From Phyllobacteriaceae bacterium (lineage in GTDB: Bacteria; Pseudomonadota; Alphaproteobacteria; Rhizobiales; Rhizobiaceae), in assembly GCA_024645155.1 (NCBI GenBank), contig JAHEGF010000082.1:1-12903 (forward strand): a stretch of DNA of 12,903 nt, given 5' to 3'. Positions 7,707 to 12,903 of this stretch are shown here, in pieces. Every line of letters starts with the position of its first letter. Position 1 is the stretch's first letter. The position numbers and the translations under genes are program-made. The notes under the pieces were generated by a model. The model worked only from the letters and a program-made list of their open reading frames with translations. It did no database searches and was not told the DNA's origin.

Positions 7707-8264
7707 TCAGTGCAAAATCAGCCGTGCAGCAATATTGATGCCGTTTTCGGTTGCAGTGACGATGATCGCTTCGCGCGGGCGCGGAGCACGCCCCGTGAGC
7801 GCTTCGATGTTTTCTGGATGGGTGATCATAACCTGGTTCCCGGGGCCGTAAAAGGACCGGATTTGCTTTAGCACGGCCTCGGATTGTGCCTCGCGATCGG
7901 CGCCTTCGGCGGAAAGCGAGTTGAGTGCCGGAAATTCCTCAATCTTTACATCTCGGAACATGATTTCCGCGGTGTTGTGGGTGCGGCACCATTGGCTGGT
8001 CAGAACCTTGTCTACCGCAACGGCCCTGGCATCCAGGCGGGCGCCCATGCGCTGTGCCTCCTGGCGTCCGCGTCCCGAGAGATTTCGCTGCGTCGAGCAA
8101 TCGCCAAGCTTGAATATGGCCGGATCACCGGTCCCTTGTGTGTGTGTATGGGCAATCAGGACCGTGTACCCACCATCCGCCAGCTTTGCCCATGCCGCTT
8201 CCGTCGCGCCGGCGGTGCTGCAAAAAGCGAAAAACAAAAGCGCGGTAAAAATTCTTGCCAACAT
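7707..8264 (-). CDS. Exported histidine-phosphatase-family protein with altered RHG motif
   Basis: This 185-residue protein has a signal peptide (MLARIFTALLFFAFCSTAGA) and a histidine-phosphatase (phosphoglycerate mutase-like) domain. Family marks seen are DCSTQRNLSGRGRQEAQRMG (57-74), SQWCRTHNTAE with Arg94, and ITHPENIEALTG with the second His, His149. The first motif normally reads RH(G/A), where Arg binds phosphate and His is phosphorylated. Here it reads LIAHTHTQGTGDP, so His39 is kept but Arg is replaced by Ala38. The protein may be inactive, weak, or altered in substrate. I chose the ATG at 8264-8262, with AGGA nine bases upstream; an earlier ATG at 8282 has no site and the longer frame has no family support. 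It lies 126 bases ahead of the DUF1194 gene on the same strand. Substrate is unknown. Confidence 0.85.
   Translation of the reverse strand: MLARIFTALLFFAFCSTAGATEAAWAKLADGGYTVLIAHTHTQGTGDPAIFKLGDCSTQRNLSGRGRQEAQRMGARLDARAVAVDKVLTSQWCRTHNTAEIMFRDVKIEEFPALNSLSAEGADREAQSEAVLKQIRSFYGPGNQVMITHPENIEALTGRAPRPREAIIVTATENGINIAARLILH
8137..8147. repeat. Short TG/CA dinucleotide tract inside the phosphatase active-site codons
   Basis: Five and a half units of TG on the plus strand (CA on the coding strand) encode the Thr-His-Thr directly after His39. It is a short tract, but it falls exactly in the catalytic loop that departs from the family consensus. Confidence 0.7.
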
Positions 8265-8469
8265 TACAAAGGTTCCTGTCATGCCAAAGAAATAGGGCCT
8301 TAAACCGCAATTGAAAAGGAGGTACCGGCATGACCACAAAGGCTGATTGCCGATAACCGGAAAAACCCGCAAAATGGCGGCTGCTGCGTGCTAGTATTTT
8401 CCGTACATGCCGGGCCGGTCATGAATGATGAGCGCGGCGGTGCCCAATACCGATTGCCGGAACTGTCAA

Positions 8470-9417
8470 ATGCCACCGTTTATTGAAACCATCGCCTTTG
8501 TCTTTGGCCTTGTCGCTTTCGGATATTCGGCGGGCTGGAGCGGTATCCTGAAACCGGATACGGGAGATGCGCTCGCCGATTTCGTTTTTGTGGTGGCTGT
8601 GCCGCTGCTGCTTTTCAAGACCATGGCAACGGCAAGTTTCGGCGATGCGGCACCCTGGGCGTTGTGGATTGCCTATTATACCGCTGCTGCTGTTGCCTGG
8701 ATTGCTGGCCAGTTGAGCGTGGTTCGCGTGTTCGGAAGGGACAGGCGTGCGGGTGTCGTCGGCGGAATTGCGGCAGCATTTTCCAACAATGTTCTCATCG
8801 GCATCCCGTTCATGCTCGGTGTGTTCGGGCAGGAAGGGTTTCGCATCATCTCACTCATCATTGCCATTCACCTGCCAATCATGATGGCGTCATCGATAAT
8901 TCTTTACCAGTGGGCACAGCGGGGAGAAAAAGCAGAAAGTCCAGCTTCCCTGTTTTTGGAATTCCTGAACGGATTGCTGCGCAATCCCCTGATAATCGGG
9001 ATTGTTGCAGGTTTGGCCTGGCGGTTCACGGGCATGGATTTATCCGGGCTGACTTCCCGTTACGTCGATGCTCTTGCCGGTGTTGCCGGTCCGGTCGCTC
9101 TGTTTTCCGTCGGATTGGCACTGCGGAAATTCGGACTGACCGGAAATGCAGTTCCGGCACTGGTGATATCGCAGATCAAGCTGATTCTCATGCCTGCTGT
9201 AGCGCTGGCAATGGCCTGGATTCTTGAGTTGCCACCGGTTACGGCAATGGTCGTGGTAGCAGCTGCTTCCATGCCGACCGGGATCAATCCCTATCTGGTC
9301 GCCAGCCGGTTCGGAACCGGCCAGGCGCTCGCTTCAAATACGATGATCGTCGCGACAGCACTGGCCGCATTCACGACTGCGTTTTGGCTGCTTGTGGCGC
9401 AGCAGGTGTTTGGGTAA
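8470..9417 (+). CDS. AEC-family (auxin efflux carrier) permease
   Basis: This 315-residue integral membrane protein has about ten hydrophobic segments in two halves separated by a polar region near QWAQRGEKAESP, the layout of the auxin efflux carrier family. Visible family-like elements are FSNNVLIGIPFMLGVFG in the first half and GPVALFSVGLALRKFG in the second. The conserved end MPTGINPYLVASRF is also typical. Bacterial members have been linked to export or uptake of small organic acids such as malonate or malate, but substrate cannot be read from the sequence. I chose the ATG at 8470, with GGA eight bases upstream, giving the usual MPPFIETIAF opening; an earlier ATG at 8425 adds 15 polar, Cys-containing residues with no clear site. 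It is divergent from the phosphatase gene across 205 bases. Confidence 0.88.
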   Translation: MPPFIETIAFVFGLVAFGYSAGWSGILKPDTGDALADFVFVVAVPLLLFKTMATASFGDAAPWALWIAYYTAAAVAWIAGQLSVVRVFGRDRRAGVVGGIAAAFSNNVLIGIPFMLGVFGQEGFRIISLIIAIHLPIMMASSIILYQWAQRGEKAESPASLFLEFLNGLLRNPLIIGIVAGLAWRFTGMDLSGLTSRYVDALAGVAGPVALFSVGLALRKFGLTGNAVPALVISQIKLILMPAVALAMAWILELPPVTAMVVVAAASMPTGINPYLVASRFGTGQALASNTMIVATALAAFTTAFWLLVAQQVFG

Positions 9418-9813
9418 GTCCGGTGTATGCGGAAATCGGAATGGACGCTTCGGTCGCGTTGTCGAGAATGAAGGACGGAAAGGTGCAGATGAGAAAATCC
9501 CGGAAGGGTGCTTTTGGCGGTTGGAATGTGTGTGTTAGCAATAGCTGCCAGAACGGGAGAAGAGCCGTTTGGTCCGGGTAGGTTGTTTTTTTGACAAGCA
9601 GGTTGGTTCCGGAACCGCGCGCGCTTATGTGATTGGTTCCGGCCAGGACCCGGAACTCGAAAAAACTACTCGTGAACAACAACGAAACCCACAGGGCAGG
9701 AATTGCTCCGCCAATACAGGCAATGATCCGGAAAATGACAAGATTTTCCAGCGGTGTATGACAAAAGGCCGATACGCTGAATCAACTAAAATCAAACTCG
9801 AATGAGGACACTA
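9418..9813. other. 396-base gap without a supported gene
   Basis: Short open frames exist here on both strands, but none has a ribosome site or recognisable sequence. The stretch holds a seven-T run (9586-9592) and then a cluster of GGTTCCGG/CCGGAAC repeats (9603-9656). The final 60 bases before gabD are AT-richer and probably contain its promoter, but I cannot place -35 and -10 boxes with confidence. Confidence 0.6.
9603..9656. repeat. Repeat cluster TTGGTTCCGG, operator-like, upstream of gabD
   Basis: TTGGTTCCGG occurs at 9603-9612 and again at 9633-9642, exactly 30 bases apart (about three DNA turns). The first copy is part of the perfect palindrome GGTTCCGGAACC (9605-9616). The second begins a hairpin or dyad, GTTCCGG-N7-CCGGAAC (9636-9656). 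Two dyads built from the same word in phase look like a regulator-binding array. A transcription-termination role is less likely because no T-run follows on the plus strand. The regulator is unknown. Confidence 0.55.
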
Positions 9814-11271
9814 ATGTTACAGAAAACAAGCCATTTCATGCGTCAGGCAAATTTGATTGGCGGCGAATGGGTCGCAGCTGATTCAGGCGCGACGCTTGAC
9901 GTCAACAATCCGGCAACCGGACTGTCTATCGGAAACGTACCGAAATCCGGAAAGGCGGAAACGCGCCGTGCCATCGAGGCGGCTGATGCAGCGTTTGAAA
10001 GTTTTTCCAAAACCACTGCCAATGAGCGCGCCAAGATATTGCGAACCATGCATGACATCATGCTCGACAACCAGGATGCACTCGCCGAACTGCTGACGTT
10101 GGAACAAGGCAAGCCGCTTGCAGAATCAAAGGGTGAAATCGCAATCGGGGCGGCCTACCTGATGTGGTTTGCCGAGGAAGGCCGGAGGGTCTACGGCGAT
10201 CTCGTGCCATCACCATGGGCAGACCGGCGCATCATGGTCCGAAAGGAACCGGTCGGAGTCGTTGCCGCGATCACCCCCTGGAACTTCCCGTCATCAATGC
10301 TGGCGCGCAAGATCGGACCGGCTATTGCTGCGGGTTGCACGAGTGTCATCAAACCGGCTTCGCAGACACCGTATTCTGGCCTGGCGTGGGGTGTCATTGC
10401 GCAGGAGGCTGGTCTGCCGGCGGGAGCAATGAACATTGTCACCGGATCGGCGTCGGAAATCGGCGGCGAATTGACACGGCATCCGGCGGTAAAGAAGATA
10501 ACGTTCACCGGGTCGACTGAAATCGGAAAAATCCTGCTCAAGCAGTCCGCAAACACGGTCAAGAAGGTGTCAATGGAACTTGGCGGCAATGCGCCATTCA
10601 TTGTGTTCAACAGTGCCGATATTGACCGGGCGGTTGAAGGAGCGATCGCTGCGAAGTACCGCAACTCTGGTCAAACCTGCGTATGTACAAACCGGTTTTA
10701 TGTTCAGTCGCGTGTCTACAACAAGTTTGTCGAAAAGCTGGCCGAGAAAGTCGAGGGTTTGAAAGTCGGGCCCGGCCTGGAAGCCGGTACCGTGCAGGGG
10801 CCGCTGATCGACAACAATGCGGTTGAAAAGGTCGAGGAGCTGATTGCGGACGCTGTCGGGAAGGGTGGCCGTATCGTCGCCGGTGGCAAGCGCCATGAGC
10901 TCGGTCACAGTTTTTTCCAGCCAACCGTTATCGCCGATGCCAAGCACCGCATGCGGGTCACCAAGGAAGAGATTTTCGGGCCGGTCGCGCCAGTGTACAA
11001 ATTCACCAAGGAGGAAGATGCAGTGCGCCTGGCCAATGACACCCAATATGGCCTTGCCTGCTATTTCTATTCCAACGATCTTGGCCAGGTGTTCCGGGTG
11101 ATGGAAGGATTGAAATACGGGCTTGTCGGCGTGAACGAGGGTATCATAACGACGCCTGAAGCGCCGTTTGGCGGCATGAAAGAATCCGGCCTCGGCTCGG
11201 AGGGCGGACGTCACGGTATCGATGAATATCTTGATACCAAGTATGTGTGCATCGGTGGCCTCGGCCTTTAG
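9814..11271 (+). CDS. gabD: Succinate-semialdehyde dehydrogenase, GabD type (NAD(P)+-dependent aldehyde dehydrogenase)
   Basis: This 485-residue aldehyde dehydrogenase should oxidise succinate semialdehyde to succinate, the last step of 4-aminobutyrate breakdown. It has the family's full length and active site: Asn157 in TPWNFP, the cofactor loop FTGSTEIG, general base Glu255 in MELGG, and nucleophile Cys289 in NSGQTCVCTNR. The CVC pair (Cys289 and Cys291) is the redox-switch arrangement of GabD-type enzymes. The ATG at 9814 has GAGG six bases upstream and is preferred to the in-frame ATG at 9802, which overlaps that site. No gabT aminotransferase is adjacent in the window. Related enzymes such as glutarate-semialdehyde dehydrogenase share this pattern, so the exact substrate is inferred. 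Confidence 0.9.
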   Translation: MLQKTSHFMRQANLIGGEWVAADSGATLDVNNPATGLSIGNVPKSGKAETRRAIEAADAAFESFSKTTANERAKILRTMHDIMLDNQDALAELLTLEQGKPLAESKGEIAIGAAYLMWFAEEGRRVYGDLVPSPWADRRIMVRKEPVGVVAAITPWNFPSSMLARKIGPAIAAGCTSVIKPASQTPYSGLAWGVIAQEAGLPAGAMNIVTGSASEIGGELTRHPAVKKITFTGSTEIGKILLKQSANTVKKVSMELGGNAPFIVFNSADIDRAVEGAIAAKYRNSGQTCVCTNRFYVQSRVYNKFVEKLAEKVEGLKVGPGLEAGTVQGPLIDNNAVEKVEELIADAVGKGGRIVAGGKRHELGHSFFQPTVIADAKHRMRVTKEEIFGPVAPVYKFTKEEDAVRLANDTQYGLACYFYSNDLGQVFRVMEGLKYGLVGVNEGIITTPEAPFGGMKESGLGSEGGRHGIDEYLDTKYVCIGGLGL

Positions 11272-11282
11272 AACGGCGTTCC

Positions 11283-12296
11283 GTGGAAGAATTCGGAAAA
11301 ACCGGCAGCGGTGAAACGGTCTACAAGGTTACCATTGCCGGCGGCGGGTTGACCGCAAATGTGATCAGTTGGGGCGCAGTCATTCAGGATCTGCGCCTCG
11401 ACGGCCATGAAGAGCCTTTGGTTCTCGGTTTCGAAAACTTCTCCGACTACCCGGCGCATTCCCCCTATTTTGGTGCAATCGCCGGGCGCTATGCCAACCG
11501 GATCGCTCATGGCAGGTTTGCCATCGACGGAACAGCCTACCAGGCCGACACCAATTTCCTCGGCAAGCATTTGTTGCACGGCGGGGCCAACGGTATCGGC
11601 AAACGGGTTTGGACCATTGCCGGGATCAGCGAAAACAGCGTCATGCTGACTCTCCGCGATCCAGACGGCGCAATGGGGTTTCCAGGCAATCTCGACATCA
11701 GTTGCACCTACACGCTTGCAAATGACGGCAGTTTGAATGTTCAGCTTGGAGGTGTCACCGATGCGCCGACACTTTGCAATCTGGCGCATCATTCCTACTT
11801 CAATCTCGACGACGGTGGTGCGGGCAATATCCTCGATCATGAGGTTAGCATAGCTGCTGGCAGCTACCTGCCGGTTGACTCAGATCTGATTCCGACCGGC
11901 GAAATCAAACCGGTTGCCGGAACTGATTATGACTTTCGCCAGATGCGCCGCATCGGCCTGGTACGGAACAGTGAAATCGTGACGTACGATAACAATTTCT
12001 GCCTTGAAGGATCCCGCGGCGAATTGCGTGCAGTGGCACGGGTGGCCGGCGCGAGTTCAGGCATAACCATGGTTGTCGCGACTACCGAACCGGGGTTGCA
12101 GTTTTATTCGGGAGCAAAGGTTGCCCGCGAGGTTCCCGGCCTGGGCGGCCGCTTGTACGAGGCGTTTGCGGGCTTAGCCATGGAGCCGCAGGTTTGGCCG
12201 GATGCGCCTAACCACTCAGGGTTTCCATCAGCGATGCTGCGCCCCGGTGAAACCTACCGTCAGGTTACCGAATACCGCTTTGCAGCCTCGGGATAA
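11283..12296 (+). CDS. galM: Aldose 1-epimerase (mutarotase), GalM family
   Basis: This protein of about 337 residues interconverts alpha and beta anomers of aldoses such as galactose and glucose. Family marks are IAGRYANRIA near residues 66-75, His99 in HLLHGG, catalytic His170 in LAHHSYFNL, and catalytic base Glu301 in AMEPQVWPDAPNH. The start is uncertain. I chose the GTG at 11283, which gives the compact family opening EEFGKTGSGETV and lies 11 bases after the gabD stop. A GTG at 11247 would overlap gabD by 25 bases and add an unsupported Arg/Pro-rich start. Neither has a good ribosome site, which suggests translation coupled to gabD. It ends 14 bases from the convergent Lrp-type regulator. 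Confidence 0.88.
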   Translation: MEEFGKTGSGETVYKVTIAGGGLTANVISWGAVIQDLRLDGHEEPLVLGFENFSDYPAHSPYFGAIAGRYANRIAHGRFAIDGTAYQADTNFLGKHLLHGGANGIGKRVWTIAGISENSVMLTLRDPDGAMGFPGNLDISCTYTLANDGSLNVQLGGVTDAPTLCNLAHHSYFNLDDGGAGNILDHEVSIAAGSYLPVDSDLIPTGEIKPVAGTDYDFRQMRRIGLVRNSEIVTYDNNFCLEGSRGELRAVARVAGASSGITMVVATTEPGLQFYSGAKVAREVPGLGGRLYEAFAGLAMEPQVWPDAPNHSGFPSAMLRPGETYRQVTEYRFAASG

Positions 12297-12310
12297 AGCC
12301 GGTGGCCGCA

Positions 12311-12748
12311 CTAAAGGTCCTTGACAGTTTCCATTGCCACAAATGTGGATGTCTGCGCGACATGGGGCAGGGCGGATATATGCTCGCCAAGAACACGCCG
12401 GTAGGAGGCGATGTCGCGGGTGCGGATTTTCAAAAGATAATCGAAACTGGCGGCGATCATGTGGCACTGTTCGATCTCGCGAATGTCGAAGACCGCCCTG
12501 TTGAAGGCATCCAGTGCCGCCGAACGCGTGTCGGACAACGTCACCTGCACGAATGCGATGTGGCCTTCACCAAGTTTCTCGCGGTCAATCACGGCCCGAT
12601 AGCCTCGTATAAATCCCTGTTTTTCAAGCTGTTTTACCCGGTTTTGCACCGGTGTTTTCGACAGTCCGACTTGCTCGGCGAGTGCAGTCATGGAGAGCCT
12701 GCCGTTGCGGGACAATGCGGTGAGTATTTTCCGGTCGAATTGGTCCAT
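12311..12748 (-). CDS. Lrp/AsnC-family transcriptional regulator
   Basis: This 145-residue protein has an N-terminal helix-turn-helix (MTALAEQVGLSKTPVQNRVK, residues 20-39) and a C-terminal RAM ligand-binding domain from about residue 62 (GHIAFVQVTLSD ... FDYLLKIRTRDI). These are the marks of the Lrp/AsnC family, which senses amino acids. I chose the ATG at 12748-12746, preceded by TTAGGCAAT; an ATG at 12766 has no ribosome site. It is divergent from a gene starting at 12897. In rhizobia, proteins of this type (PutR) often stand divergent to putA and activate it in response to proline. Ligand and target are inferred from that precedent and cannot be checked because the neighbour is cut off. 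Confidence 0.9.
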   Translation of the reverse strand: MDQFDRKILTALSRNGRLSMTALAEQVGLSKTPVQNRVKQLEKQGFIRGYRAVIDREKLGEGHIAFVQVTLSDTRSAALDAFNRAVFDIREIEQCHMIAASFDYLLKIRTRDIASYRRVLGEHISALPHVAQTSTFVAMETVKDL

Positions 12749-12819
12749 ATTGCCTAATTCCATCAAATAGCATGGTAAAATAGTCTTCTTCCTATCACAA
12801 ATTCTGGATTATTGCCTAA
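12748..12819. promoter_or_regulatory. Direct repeat TATTGCCTAA around the Lrp-type regulator's 5' end
   Basis: TATTGCCTAA is found at 12748-12757 and at 12810-12819, 62 bases apart (about six DNA turns). The first copy overlaps the regulator's start and ribosome site, the second lies in the shared intergenic region. This fits autorepression plus control of the divergent gene by a multimeric Lrp-type protein, but no binding data can be read from the sequence. Confidence 0.4.
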
Positions 12820-12896
12820 GGAAAGATGAAATTCGGACAGAAGCGTATTTCACCTTCTGATATGATACTGCCATCTTAAATCCCGGTCAGGAGATC

Positions 12897-12903
12897 ATGT
12901 CAT
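12897..12903 (+). CDS. Start of a divergent gene cut off by the right edge (possibly putA)
   Basis: ATGTCAT follows AGGAG (12889-12893) with three bases between, a usable ribosome site. A TATGAT -10-like hexamer lies at 12861-12866. Only the first two codons are visible. In rhizobia an Lrp-type regulator of this kind is commonly divergent to putA, so proline dehydrogenase is a reasonable guess, not a call. Confidence 0.4.

Noticed and set aside
9548..9592. Stem CCA-AACGG/CCGTTTGG followed by seven T as a terminator for the AEC gene
   Set aside because: The stem has a bulged base and the T-run begins about 13 bases after it, too far for an intrinsic terminator.
9591..9596. TTGACA as a -35 box for gabD
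   Set aside because: No -10-like hexamer lies 16-18 bases downstream; the region there is GC-rich.
9371..9682. A 103-residue minus-strand frame in the gap before gabD
   Set aside because: It would start at a TTG without a ribosome site, overlaps the end of the AEC gene and resembles nothing I know.
9569..9805. A 78-residue plus-strand frame ending just before gabD
   Set aside because: It has no ribosome site, its composition is unlike a folded or membrane protein, and it contains the repeat array, which looks regulatory.
10570..11214. A 214-residue minus-strand frame inside gabD
   Set aside because: It is the complement of strongly conserved dehydrogenase codons and shows no family match.
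12302..12757. A 151-residue plus-strand frame opposite the Lrp-type regulator
   Set aside because: It is an antisense shadow; the minus-strand frame has clear helix-turn-helix and RAM-domain sequence.

Overview
The window looks like a chromosomal segment of an alphaproteobacterium of the order Hyphomicrobiales (Rhizobiales). The strongest pointers are a specialised acyl carrier protein that matches AcpXL, the carrier for the very-long-chain fatty acid of rhizobial lipid A, and a DUF1194 protein, a family common in rhizobia. The DNA is moderately GC-rich and densely coded. I see no rRNA, tRNA, CRISPR array or insertion sequence.

Layout. (1) Positions 1-2118, minus strand: an acpXL operon with acpXL (GTG start), a beta-ketoacyl-ACP synthase homologue that has lost its catalytic residues, and a second synthase with an intact active-site cysteine that runs off the left edge. 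(2) 2295-5646: a peroxide-defence pair, katG (catalase-peroxidase, minus) and oxyR (plus), divergent across a 262-base intergenic region with a candidate OxyR site. (3) 5657-8264, minus strand: a periplasmic histidine-phosphatase-like protein with an altered RHG motif, a secreted DUF1194/VWA-like protein, and a class I-type PPK2 polyphosphate kinase. The last two overlap by 14 bases. (4) 8470-12296, plus strand: an AEC-family transporter, a 396-base non-coding stretch with repeated GGTTCCGG elements, a gabD-type succinate-semialdehyde dehydrogenase and a galM-type aldose 1-epimerase. (5) 12311-12903: an Lrp/AsnC regulator (minus), and at the right edge the first codons of a divergent gene, which by analogy with rhizobial gene order could be putA.

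How the genes work together. The acp/KS block probably elongates the 26-28-carbon hydroxy fatty acid attached to lipid A. OxyR probably senses peroxide and activates katG. The Lrp-type regulator probably controls its divergent neighbour. Most of the window is ordinary housekeeping or accessory content. The points most worth a second look are the degenerate synthase paired with an active one, the absence of a fabZ gene from its usual place after acpXL, the RHG-to-AHT change in the phosphatase homologue, and the repeat cluster upstream of gabD. I did not find convincing evidence of a wholly new system.
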